Shown here in pieces: positions 34,224 through 43,900 of a stretch of DNA of 64,000 nucleotides. The stretch's first letter is position 1. Each line of letters begins with the position of its first letter. Below the pieces are notes generated by a model, which did not search any database, was not told the origin of the DNA, and worked only from the letters and a program-made list of their open reading frames with translations. Source of the DNA: Bosea sp. 124 (GTDB lineage: Bacteria > Pseudomonadota > Alphaproteobacteria > Rhizobiales > Beijerinckiaceae); assembly GCF_003046175.1 (NCBI RefSeq), contig NZ_PZZM01000001.1, positions 3,427,001 through 3,491,000 of the forward strand, given 5' to 3'. The position numbers were made by a program, and so were the translations under genes.

Positions 34224-35122
34224 CAAAGCATATCCGCGAAGCTGCGCTCGGTTTTGCGGAAATAGCGCAGGCCGAGCCAGAGAAACAGGACGACCACGCC
34301 AAGGCTGACGAGGAAGCCGGGAAGATAGATCTCGCTGTTGCCGCCGAGCAGGCACCAGCGGAAGCCGTCGATCACCCCCACCATCGGGTTGAGGCTGTAG
34401 AGAAAGCGCCATTCCTGCGGCACGACGGCACTCGAGAAGCCGACGGGCGAGACATAGAGTCCGAACTGCAGCACGAATGGGATGATGTAGCGGAAATCGC
34501 GATACTTGATGTTGAGCGCCGTCATCAGCAGCGCCGGGCCGAAGCTCGCGGCGATTGCAAGCACGATGAACACCGGCAGGAGCAGGATATGCCAGTTCGG
34601 GAATACGCCATACCAGAGCATCAGAACGGCGAGCATGCCGAAGGAGACCGCGAAATCGACGAGCGCCACGACGGCCGAGGCCGAGGGCACGATCACGCGG
34701 GGGAAATAGACCTTTCCAATTAGATTGGCGTTGCTAACCAAGCTATTGGACGCTTCGCCCAGCACCGTTGCGAACAGGAACCAGGGCAGCATGCCGGCGA
34801 AGACGAGAACCGGATAGGGCACCGTGCCATCGGCCGGAAGCTTGGCGACATGGCCGAAGATGACGGTAAAGACGACCATCGTCAGGAAAGGGCGGATCAC
34901 CGCCCAGGCTGCGCCGATCACCGTCTGCTTGTAGCGCACCGATATGTCGCGCCAGGCCAGGATCAGGAAGAGTTCGCGATAGCGCCAGAGGTCGCGCCAA
35001 TAATTACGGTCTGTCCGCCCGGCCTCCAGGACAATGCGGTGCTGTGTGGCAACGCCTTCCGTTTGCAGTATTGGCGCCTCTCCGATGGGGTAGGACGAGG
35101 CGATGGGTGACAGATCAGGCAT
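34223..35122 (-). CDS. wzm: Polysaccharide ABC exporter permease (Wzm)
   Basis: 299 residues with six predicted helices. Signature stretch YRELFLILAWRDISVRYKQTVIGAAWAVIRPFLTMVVFTVIFG at 47-90 is the ABC-2 polysaccharide exporter pattern, followed by PWFLFATVLGEASNSLVSNANLIGKVYFPR and FLYSLNPMVGVIDGFRW near the C-terminus. Partner of the Wzt directly downstream. ABC-dependent export normally excludes Wzy-type polymerisation for the same polymer, yet both appear in this region. Confidence 0.95.
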   Translation of the reverse strand: MPDLSPIASSYPIGEAPILQTEGVATQHRIVLEAGRTDRNYWRDLWRYRELFLILAWRDISVRYKQTVIGAAWAVIRPFLTMVVFTVIFGHVAKLPADGTVPYPVLVFAGMLPWFLFATVLGEASNSLVSNANLIGKVYFPRVIVPSASAVVALVDFAVSFGMLAVLMLWYGVFPNWHILLLPVFIVLAIAASFGPALLMTALNIKYRDFRYIIPFVLQFGLYVSPVGFSSAVVPQEWRFLYSLNPMVGVIDGFRWCLLGGNSEIYLPGFLVSLGVVVLFLWLGLRYFRKTERSFADML

Positions 35123-35130
35123 GGAACCGC

Positions 35131-36204
35131 TTATTGCAATGCTGTGATGATGTTGGCCACGCGAGCCCGAAAGGCGTCTCGACCGAACCGGGACTGGACC
35201 GCCTGATGCAGTTTCGTCGGATCGGGGCGAGGGGCATCCAGCGCCTGCCGTAGCGCCGCCGGAAGATCGGCTTCCGTGATGCAGAACCCGAGCGTGCCGT
35301 CTCCGAGCGCATCGGGGGCGCCGCCGGCGGCGAGACCGAGCGCCGGCGTCCCGCAGGCCATGGCTTCGAGAAAGACGATGCCGAAGCCTTCCCCGGTCGA
35401 CGGCAGAACGAAAAGATCGGCGGCGCGGTAGAGATCCGGCAACTGCGCATAAGGCGTTCTGCCGAGAAAGCGTACGTAGTCGGAAACCGCCAGTTCACGA
35501 GTCAGAGACAGAAGCCTTTGGCCATCGTCTCCTGTCCCGGCAATCAGATAGATGACATCACGTCCTTCGGCTCGGAGGGCGGCCAGCAAACGAATGATGC
35601 GGTCGTGGCCCTTGTATCGTTCATGGCTGTCGAGGCGGCTGACGCTCAGCAGGACCTGCTCCTGGCCCAAGCCGAATTGCGCACGGGCCGCAGCGCGATC
35701 CCCGGGTGTGAACTCCGGCTGGACGGTGTTGCCCAGCACGATGCCATTATCGGGTTCCGTGAGGACCTGGCCACGGAGCCGACCGAGCGTATCGCGGCTG
35801 ACCGTCAGCACCATGTCGGATTGGGTCAGGGGCACGACATGCTTGCGCGCGAGCCGGTCCCAGATCTCGGTGCCGTGAAGCTGGGTGACGAGGCGCGACC
35901 CCGTGTAACGCGCTAGCAGTCGCGCCAGCGGACCATGATAGATGTGCCCATTGAGAATAATATCCGGACGCCGCGCCTGTGCCGCTGCGAAAGCCGTAGC
36001 CGAGTAGGCGAACTTATTGAGCCGCGCAGGATGCTGGACGACCTTACCCGGGAGTGTCCCGACCGGGTCAGGCGCAATCCGCGGAAGAACGTCGATGGCG
36101 CTGATCGCCGGTACGTCAGCCAGCGCACTGAGCAGGTCGCGGTTGTATTGCGCGATGCCGCCATAGCCGCCGAAAGCATCGGTCACCAGAGCAAGGACCC
36201 TCAA
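35131..36204 (-). CDS. GT4 glycosyltransferase (TTG start)
   Basis: 357 residues from a TTG at 36204 that overlaps the asnB stop as TTGA; this start gives the natural opening RVLALVTDAFGGYGGIAQYNRDLLSAL, while longer forms read through asnB. Donor domain: LLSVSRLDSHERYKGHDRIIRLLAAL and LFVLPSTGEGFGIVFLEAMACGTPALGL with E-x7-E. It is typical of mannosyl/glucosyl GT4 enzymes. 8 bases before the permease gene. Confidence 0.9.
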   Translation of the reverse strand: MRVLALVTDAFGGYGGIAQYNRDLLSALADVPAISAIDVLPRIAPDPVGTLPGKVVQHPARLNKFAYSATAFAAAQARRPDIILNGHIYHGPLARLLARYTGSRLVTQLHGTEIWDRLARKHVVPLTQSDMVLTVSRDTLGRLRGQVLTEPDNGIVLGNTVQPEFTPGDRAAARAQFGLGQEQVLLSVSRLDSHERYKGHDRIIRLLAALRAEGRDVIYLIAGTGDDGQRLLSLTRELAVSDYVRFLGRTPYAQLPDLYRAADLFVLPSTGEGFGIVFLEAMACGTPALGLAAGGAPDALGDGTLGFCITEADLPAALRQALDAPRPDPTKLHQAVQSRFGRDAFRARVANIITALQ

Positions 36205-38048
36205 GCGGCGTGCGCCTCGGCGAGGGCAGAGGCGCGCTGCTCCCGGCTCTCGAAAGCCTGCAGCACTTCGCGGCCCCAGGCTCGCGAGGCCAGGCCCCGG
36301 ATGGCGCGCGTGTCGCTTGTTTTCCGGCTGAGCCATTGACCGATCGGCACGCCGAAGCCGGTTTTTCGCCGATTGACGATCCGTTCCGGCAGCGGCGCAG
36401 CCGGTGCCGCTGCGAGGAGCCTCTTACCCGCCCCAGGGGCGGTCAAATGGGGAATGACCGGCGCCAGTTCCTTCAGCAACCCGAAATCGACCAGGGGCGT
36501 CCGGATCTCGATCGAATGTGCCATGCCGGCCCAGTCGCAATCGCGCAGCAGCTGATTCCGCATGTAGTTCTGGCTCTCCAGGGCCGCGACATGCGCCAGC
36601 GCATTGGCCGGCGCGCCGCCCTCAGGCCCGATGCGGCGGAGTGGGGCAAGCCGCTCCAGACCGATTCTCGCGATCTCGGGATCCATCATGGCGTCTAGTT
36701 CGTAAGGCAGATGCAGGCCGCGACGCAGCAGATAGGCGCCGGCGAAGGTCCCGCCATACTCGGCCATGCCCGGCAATTTCGGATTGCGCTCGGCGAGGCC
36801 GCTTGCACACATTCCCTTTCGCAATATGGTGCCAAGGGCAGGCGCCACCGCTTGGGCGCGCAGCAGCCGGACCCAGCGCGGAATATCGTGGAAGCTGGAA
36901 TAGCCAGCCAGGAGTTCATCTCCGCCGAGTCCGGATAGCGCGACCTTTAATCCTGCCTCGCGGGCCGCCTTGGCCACGAACCAGGTGTTGATCCCGTCGA
37001 TCGTCGGCTGATCCATCGCATCAAGGATAGCGGGCAGATCTGCCTTGAACTCGGCGGAGGAAACGGTGCGTACGATGTGGCGCGCGCCGCAGGATGCGGC
37101 CATCTCCGCGGAGAGGCCGACCTCGTCGTCCTGCGTGCCACGGAATTCCTCGAAGGCGAGGGTGATGCAGGTGGTGTTCTTGTGCCCGGCATCCATCATC
37201 AAGCCGAGGAGCGCGGCGGAATCGATCCCCGAGGAGAGGAAGAGTCCTACCTCGACATCGGCCATCAGATGGGCCTTCACGCTGTCGCTCGCCGCTTCAC
37301 GAACTTTCGCGGCCAGAACCGCTTGCGGATGCGGCTCGAGAGCGCCGTCGGCGAAAGCCCGGGCAACCGAAGCAAAGGCGCGTGCAGGGTGCGGCCCATA
37401 TGCGTCGACGATCTGGCAATGGCCGGCCGGAAGCATCCGGATATCGCGGTAAAGCGTGAACGGCTCCGGCACGGAGCCCCAGAGATGGAAGCCGACAAGT
37501 CCCGCCGGCTCCCTGGCGCTGCTGATCCGCCCGCCCGCTAGCAGCGCCTTGACCTGACTTGCGAAAGCGAATGTCCAGCCATCATTGCTGACATAGAGCG
37601 GCTTGATGCCGTAGGGGTCACGCGCCAGGAACAGCCTGCGCGCCTTGCGATCCCATATCCCGAAGGCGAACATGCCGCGCAACCGGCTCAGCATCGCTTC
37701 GCCCTCGCGGGCGTAGAGAATAAGCAAGATCTCGGTGTCACTTTGGGATCGAAAGACGACGCCGTCGCGCTCGAGTTCGGCACGGAGCGCCCGGTAATTG
37801 TAGATCTCGCCATTGAACGTGACGATGTAACGGCCGTCGGCGCTCTGCATGGGCTGCGCGCCGCCGTCGCTGAGGTCGACGATGGCAAGACGGCGATGGG
37901 CCAAGCCGATGCGGCGATCTTCGCTCCACCATTCGCCTTGCCCGTCGGGACCGCGTCGCAGCATGGCGTCTCGCGTCGCGATCAGTTCGCCCCGGCCGGG
38001 AGCGGAGGCGGCGACGTTGAAAGCAAAAAGACCATTGATGCCGCACAT
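36201..38048 (-). CDS. asnB: Glutamine-hydrolysing asparagine synthetase
   Basis: 615 residues, the standard length. Catalytic Cys2 at the N-terminus (MCGINGLFAF), RGPDGQGEW, the glutaminase NGEIYNY and the synthetase PP-loop SSGIDS at 272-277. It makes asparagine from aspartate, glutamine and ATP; in polysaccharide clusters related enzymes may amidate a uronic acid. The Cys2 and full length separate it from the lasso cyclase at 6217-8010. Coupled to the downstream GT4 by a two-base overlap. Confidence 0.93.
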   Translation of the reverse strand: MCGINGLFAFNVAASAPGRGELIATRDAMLRRGPDGQGEWWSEDRRIGLAHRRLAIVDLSDGGAQPMQSADGRYIVTFNGEIYNYRALRAELERDGVVFRSQSDTEILLILYAREGEAMLSRLRGMFAFGIWDRKARRLFLARDPYGIKPLYVSNDGWTFAFASQVKALLAGGRISSAREPAGLVGFHLWGSVPEPFTLYRDIRMLPAGHCQIVDAYGPHPARAFASVARAFADGALEPHPQAVLAAKVREAASDSVKAHLMADVEVGLFLSSGIDSAALLGLMMDAGHKNTTCITLAFEEFRGTQDDEVGLSAEMAASCGARHIVRTVSSAEFKADLPAILDAMDQPTIDGINTWFVAKAAREAGLKVALSGLGGDELLAGYSSFHDIPRWVRLLRAQAVAPALGTILRKGMCASGLAERNPKLPGMAEYGGTFAGAYLLRRGLHLPYELDAMMDPEIARIGLERLAPLRRIGPEGGAPANALAHVAALESQNYMRNQLLRDCDWAGMAHSIEIRTPLVDFGLLKELAPVIPHLTAPGAGKRLLAAAPAAPLPERIVNRRKTGFGVPIGQWLSRKTSDTRAIRGLASRAWGREVLQAFESREQRASALAEAHAA

Positions 38049-38056
38049 GCCGCTAC

Positions 38057-38965
38057 TCAGACGCTCCGCCCGTGAGAAAGTTCGACCCTCGCCGCTCCTG
38101 CGATGCGGTTACGTATGAAATCGAGATCGCGGATATATATAACGTTCGCACCCGTCTGATGGGTCAACGGATTGATTTGCCGGGCTGCAGGATCGTAGCA
38201 ATATGGCTTGAAGCCATGGGAATGGAGGATCATCGCCGCACTTGGCAGAGCATTGATCGTTCTATCGTCTGCGAACCATGTTTCTACGATAAGTGCTCGC
38301 AGATTGCTCGATTTCAGGATGGAATGGCATCCGCTCATGACCTCTCGATCGTGGCCCTCGACGTCAATCTTGATCAAGGTCGGAGCGACGTTCTTCAGCC
38401 AGCCATCGACCGTGTCGACGGGACATTCTTCAACGTCGGCCACCTGCTCATCCGCACCGACGATGCGATTGGTGGTATCATGAGTTGATGTAAACCGCAG
38501 CACTCCGCGATGTGACGAAATGCCGACTCGATCGGCAAGAACGCGATCCTGCAATCCATTATGCGCGATGTTCCGAACCAGTCGGTCGTAGCTGGAGCGA
38601 ACCGGCTCAGCAGCGACGGTACTTGCCCCTGCAACGCCTGAAGCGAGGAGCGTGTAGACACCGACGTTGGCGCCGATATCAACGAATACATCATCAGGGC
38701 GCAGGGCATGGAGAAGGAAGGCCATCTCCTCCCACTCGGCGAGGCCGTAATAGATGTTGCCCGTTGCCCCGGTCATGCCAGGCTCTACGACCATTTCGGT
38801 TTGCCCGGCGAGCCGAACCCGCTTGGGGCCTGAACCTAGCCGCGAACCAATCTGCCAACGCAGCCAGCCATGCAAAGCCCGAATTCGTTGATTGCGGTTC
38901 AGGGGATGCTGTACGATCGATCGCAGCTGTCTAGGCAAATGCCTTATACGCTCGATCTTGATCAT
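38057..38965 (-). CDS. FkbM-family methyltransferase
   Basis: 302 residues. FkbM fold: SAM-binding VFVDIGANVGVYTLLAS from about residue 93, TVAAEPVRSSYDRLVRNIAHNG, then the PTLIKIDVEGHDREVMSG motif and ALIVETWF. Family members O-methylate sugars or antibiotics. It is the first gene of the long minus-strand run, 8 bases before asnB, and follows the hairpin/ops-like leader. It may methylate an EPS sugar. Confidence 0.9.
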   Translation of the reverse strand: MIKIERIRHLPRQLRSIVQHPLNRNQRIRALHGWLRWQIGSRLGSGPKRVRLAGQTEMVVEPGMTGATGNIYYGLAEWEEMAFLLHALRPDDVFVDIGANVGVYTLLASGVAGASTVAAEPVRSSYDRLVRNIAHNGLQDRVLADRVGISSHRGVLRFTSTHDTTNRIVGADEQVADVEECPVDTVDGWLKNVAPTLIKIDVEGHDREVMSGCHSILKSSNLRALIVETWFADDRTINALPSAAMILHSHGFKPYCYDPAARQINPLTHQTGANVIYIRDLDFIRNRIAGAARVELSHGRSV

Positions 38966-38979
38966 GCTTGTGCATGCTC

Positions 38980-39014
38980 CAAGCTACCGCACTCCGGGTG
39001 AAATCACCCAGAGT
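38980..39014 (-). promoter_or_regulatory. Leader hairpin followed by ops-like element of the EPS run
   Basis: On the minus strand ACTCTGGGTG, loop ATTT, CACCCGGAGT form a 10-bp stem with one G-T pair, and TGCGGTAGCTTG follows at once, sharing one base. The enteric RfaH recruitment site ops is GGCGGTAGCGTG; here 10 of 12 bases agree and the hairpin-forming GCGGTAGC is exact. It lies 15 bases before the first codon of a 28-kb run, in a window that encodes an RfaH-like protein. The 8-mer also occurs at least at 1651, about 3336 and 19262, so chance is not excluded. Confidence 0.3.
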
Positions 39015-39103
39015 CTGATTCATGAGACGCAATCGTTAACACCCGTCGATTGCTATCGGGCTTACCTCGCTCACCTCGTAAGCGAAGAGCGCATAAGAAT
39101 TCC

Positions 39104-40786
39104 CTACGAGCGCGCGTTGATGCGTTGCGCTGCCGGGGCTTCGTTCCGGTCGACCGGGGACGCAACGGAGGGACCCTCGCGCGCCTCCTGATAATCGGGG
39201 GTGCGGCCCGTCATGGCGCAGGCTTGGCGAATGGCCTCCGCGTTAACGCTCTCACCGAAGAGGACCATCGGAATGGTGCGGACCATAATCTCGATATCGA
39301 GAAGAAACGACATGTTCTGGATATACCAGGCATCGAGGGAAGCCTTGTCGGCCGGAGAAATGTCACGTCCGCCCATGACCTGCGCCCAGCCGGTCAGCCC
39401 AGGCTTGCCTCGAAGGCGGTCGCGCCGGTCGCTCGGCTGGTCGATCGGCAGCAACGGCCGAGGACCGACGAAGGACATATCTCCCACGAGGATGTTGAAA
39501 AGCTGTGGTAGCTCGTCCAGCCGGCGCGAACGTAGAATTGCGCCTGTCGCTGAGAGCCGGTGCAAATCCGCCAAGCGGTTGCCGTCATCATCGTGAGCGC
39601 CACGCATTGTCCGGAATTTGAAGATCCTGATTGGCCGCCCTCCCTGGCCAGGCCGCTGCTGCCAGAATAGCAGCGGACGATCGACATCAATCCAGACGAT
39701 CAGCGAGACGAGGACGATCATCGGCCAGAGGACGACGAGCAGCAGCGTTGCCAGCGAAAGATCGAAAAGTCTCTTGCCGTAGCGGTAGAAGCCTTGCGGC
39801 GCGGTCGGCTGCTGCAGCATGTCCTCCTCGGCTGTGGCGGACGTCCGTTTGATCTGCGAGTGCTTGGGGATACCGAGCCGCTCAGCAAAGTAATCAATCT
39901 TGACGCCAACATTCGCCTCGATCGCTGCCAGCAGTAACTTATCCGTTTCCAACATCGTCATTTCATCGACGGCGACAACAATTCGGTCGATGTCGACGCC
40001 ATGCACACGCAGTTTAGCGACCACCGCTTCGACCTCGCTGACCACGCCCAGCACCGGATGTGTGCCGAAACGGCGGCCGCGCAAATCCTGATGATCGGGC
40101 GACAGAACGCCATTGATACGGATGCGGCCGTGGGCGAGATATTCGACCGAGCGAATAAACAGGTCGGCGACGGCATCGACCCCGATGACCAGCACATTCT
40201 CGACATGGTCTGCATCGTCAATCTTGGCGCGGACACTGGTCTGGCGTGCGTGGAACAACCGGTATCCGACGCGGGCAACGATCAACGCCATGATGGTCAG
40301 AATGGCCTGCAAGATCGGCAGCGTCCGCGCCACGTCCTCAAGCCGGTTGATCAGGAAACCGAGCAGCAGGGTCGCCAAGACCACGACCACCGTGAGCGAC
40401 GATAGGAACAAATAATCGTTGATATTGGCGAAACGATAAACTGAGCGATGGCTCCCTGCCAGCGTGAACACGATGAGGGCCACAACAAGCGTCAGGGCAG
40501 TGTAGGTACCCCAAGCCATCCAGCGCGACGAGAGCCATTCCACATTGTCGCGGAAGGCGAAGGCAGCCACGGTAGCGAGCCCGATCAGCGCCAGATCCGC
40601 CAGTAAATGCAAATATGTCCTGCGGAACATGGTGAGGAGCGGGGCCTTTAAATTGCGAGACACAGTCGGATCGACAAGGCGCGAATCCTGATCGACCGGA
40701 TACCTTAGCGACCCTATGGTGGGTCGCAGGTGGGCATTGTCGGCGGCATTCTTGACATCTAAATTACGTCGTGCGGGTGACTCCAT
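39104..40786 (-). CDS. Undecaprenyl-phosphate glucose/galactose phosphotransferase (PNPT initiating enzyme)
   Basis: 560 residues. N-terminal half: four to five transmembrane helices and a CoA-binding-like cytosolic domain (VLVIGVDAVADLFIRSVEYLA). C-terminal bacterial sugar transferase domain from about 340: KRLFDLSLATLLLVVLWPMIVLV, QQRPGQGGRPIRIFKFRTMR, LRSRRLDELPQLFNILVGDMSFVGPRP, GLTGWAQVMG. This is the WcaJ/GumD layout; it puts the first sugar-phosphate on undecaprenyl phosphate. It is separated from the FkbM gene by 138 bases of leader. Confidence 0.93.
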   Translation of the reverse strand: MESPARRNLDVKNAADNAHLRPTIGSLRYPVDQDSRLVDPTVSRNLKAPLLTMFRRTYLHLLADLALIGLATVAAFAFRDNVEWLSSRWMAWGTYTALTLVVALIVFTLAGSHRSVYRFANINDYLFLSSLTVVVVLATLLLGFLINRLEDVARTLPILQAILTIMALIVARVGYRLFHARQTSVRAKIDDADHVENVLVIGVDAVADLFIRSVEYLAHGRIRINGVLSPDHQDLRGRRFGTHPVLGVVSEVEAVVAKLRVHGVDIDRIVVAVDEMTMLETDKLLLAAIEANVGVKIDYFAERLGIPKHSQIKRTSATAEEDMLQQPTAPQGFYRYGKRLFDLSLATLLLVVLWPMIVLVSLIVWIDVDRPLLFWQQRPGQGGRPIRIFKFRTMRGAHDDDGNRLADLHRLSATGAILRSRRLDELPQLFNILVGDMSFVGPRPLLPIDQPSDRRDRLRGKPGLTGWAQVMGGRDISPADKASLDAWYIQNMSFLLDIEIMVRTIPMVLFGESVNAEAIRQACAMTGRTPDYQEAREGPSVASPVDRNEAPAAQRINARS

Positions 40787-40973
40787 CGCATTTTAGACAA
40801 ATAGCTGCAATTTACATTTCTGCATCAGATAGGCTTTATTAAGGTAACCGTTAGAACGGCGTTGACTCAACAGAGCCGCTGCCGGGAGGCGGACAGGAGC
40901 GATGCGGAGAACATTGCTTCCATCCGCGGTGCAACCCTCGGGCCACAGCACATGAAATGTGGTGGCAGCAACG

Positions 40974-43900
40974 TCACTCCCGCAGCGTTGTCCCTTCGGC
41001 CGCGCGGATCGTCCATTCCGGACCAAAGCCTTTCAGGATGAAACGTTGGGTGAACTCCACGCGGCTTTGGGCAGGAGAAAGCTCATGGTCGATGGCGACC
41101 AGCCGCTTTTCCTGATCAATCTCGACGCGGAGCAGACCGGCCTTGCCGATGGACCGAATCTCGCGGTCTTCGGGAAGGGTCAGCCGCCAATTCGTCGGAT
41201 CAGGGGTCAGGTTATAGGCAAGCACGCCGCGTCCGCGCGGTTCGGCAATCAAATATACCATGCGCCCGTGATCGGTCTCGAGTACGGCCCCGTTCTTCTC
41301 GAGACGGCCGTTCGCGCTTTGCTGGGACCAGCCCGTATCGCGGTCGAGCCCTGCCGGCGGCAGCAGCGAGACGCCATTCACGGTCCGGCTCGCGATCGCA
41401 GTTGTCTGGCTTCCTGGGGGGATCGGGAAATGCTGGGCGACCTCCTGCACCTCAGTGGAGAAGGCGGCATCTATCGTCTCTCCACCGGAGGAATAGCGCA
41501 CGCCGACGTGGCCGCCGGTTAAGCGCGCAACATCGAGCGAGCCGGAGCGGATATGACGCTGGAAGGCGGCGACATCGCCAAAGCGCTCAAGGTCGCCGAA
41601 CTCGATGGTGAAGCCGCCGAAGAGCGACCTGCCCAGACCCTGCTTATCATAGGCGCTCTTGCTGAGCGGCGTGCCGTGCAGCCGGTTCATGTTGGCGATC
41701 GTCAAGGTTGGCTCCAGTCTTGCGCGGCCGGTTTCCGGCGTGCCGCCGTAACCGCCCAGCGCAACGACGATCTTGCGGTCGTCGGCGACGGCGATCGGCC
41801 TGACGGCGATGAGGGCCGGTCCGTCCTGCAGCACGAGATCGTCCGAACGCCGCAATGTCAGCGGCAGATCCGCTGGCTGTTTTTCCTCGCCATTCACGAA
41901 GAGCCGCCAATGCCGTTCGCTTTCCATCATCCAAAGCCCGAGCACGGAGCCGACCGTCTCGATCTCGCCCGGGCCGATCTGCTGCTCCTTCAGCGTATCG
42001 GCGCGCGTCGGGGGCTTGGCGAAAACAATCGCGCGGTTGTCGTGCTGGACCGTGAACAGAGAGCCGGCGCGCACCGGCTCACCGCCCGATGAGGTCGCGA
42101 GATCGCAGAGATTGACGCAGGCCCTGACGGTTAGCATCCCTAGATGCTCGATCCCACTGGCGGTCTGGCCTGTGCGCGACCATTGTCCGAGCACGTCGGC
42201 CATGCCGCCCTTGATGTCCTGGCTCGCCAGCCCGAAATGCCGGTCCAGATAGGTCATTCGGCGCAGGGGCGGATTGAAGTGTCCTCGGATCGTGTTGGCC
42301 GAACGTTCGCGGAACGGAAAGGGTTTGTCGTCGATGACATGGCGAAACCAGGTCGGAGCCCACGGGCTCGACAGACTCTGGAGCCCCACTCGGCCCGGCG
42401 GGAAATCATAGCCCCAGACCGGCATGCCGAGGATGCGTGAATCGCTGCGCTGAGTTGGGTAGAGCAGGGCCCCACGCTCCGAAAGGACATGAAGCGCCCC
42501 GTAAATCCCGTCCTGTTCGGTCAGGAAGCCGGAAAGCCTTGCTCGGCCCGCTGCAGCCACTATGCGCCGCAACTCGGGATGATACGCGCTCGCCAGCATC
42601 TCCATTGTGCGCTCCAGAATGATGCGCGCGATCAACCGGTCATAAGCGGAAGGGGCATGATCGGCGAGCATCTTTACGGCGCTCAGCGTTATCGAAAGAT
42701 AATAGGGGTCGAGTAGTTCCTGGGTACCGCCATCGAGCACGGTCCAGTAACGCAGCAGGATCCGCTCGAGCCCATGTCGCCCATCGGCCATCGCAGCTTC
42801 CGAACCAATGAAGGCACCGCCGAGCAGCGCGCCCATCGATGCGGTGAAATTGAAGTTCTGGGTGCTGCCGACGTAATTATAGCCGTCGCGGAAGAATGAT
42901 GTTCGGCCGCGCCAATCTCCCGTCTGAGACCAGTAGGCGCCGGCCTCCCTGCTGTGCGGCACGAAGAAGGCCGAGGTCGGCAGGTCTGGCATCAGGTAGG
43001 AACGCCAATACCCCTCCAGATGCTCGCGGACATGCGCCGGTGCGAAGGCGCCGAACTGCAGGACGAATTGCAGATCCTCGGCGATGCCCCAACCCTTCCA
43101 GTAGCGTGGCAATGTCGCCAATGTCTCGCGCAGAAACTGTCGGTACTTGCCGAGATCGGCAAATTGCAGGTCGAACAGCCAGCGCGTCTGCGTGTCGCCG
43201 CCGGCGCGCAGCAAGTCGCCGACATGGTCGAATTGTCGGGGCGAGAGCCAGTCCGGCCGGGTTTGATAGAGGCGACGGGCCATGGACTGCAGTTCGCTGG
43301 ACGGCAGCATGTCTGGCACCCGGCGCAGCGCCGATGCATCTGCTTTTTCCGCTTCAGCGGCCGGGTTGACGGGAGGGGGCAGGAGCGGCGGCCGCGTGCC
43401 CGCAGCACTGGGGCGAAAGTTCACCACCAGACGCGGCTGGCTGAAGGTCAGCGCATGGCCGCCAGTCGCGATCGCCCATTCGTAGATGTCGCCCGGGGGC
43501 CGATAGCGCATATCGTAGGTTTCGGCCTTACTGAGCGCGAGGCCATTCTCCTCGAACGCCCGCAACCGCGCGCCGGCCTCCGTCGGCGCAACGGGGCCTG
43601 TCAGCAGATGGGTGACGTCGAGTTGCGCCTGCCGGCTGGTTTCCGAAAGTTCCGCCGGCCCGATTGTCTCCGGCTTGAGGTCGCGCTTCGGATCGCTTGC
43701 TCCAACTTTACCCCAAGGATGCAGCAGTCTGACCCGGTAGCGGCCGGTCGGGCCGAAAGTGCCATGGGTGGACCAAGGCTGGCGCAGCGCATGGGCGACG
43801 ACATGCCAGCGCGGGGCGCTCGTCGCCCAGAGCTTGGCACCCATCGCATCGCGCAAAGTGTAGCCGCTGGGGCGGGACTCGTGGCGGACATAGTCGAGAG

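Noticed and set aside
36201..38048. Asparagine synthetase as a second lasso cyclase
   Set aside because: It has the Cys2 glutaminase nucleophile and full AsnB layout and sits between EPS genes, so it is a normal AsnB or an EPS amidotransferase.
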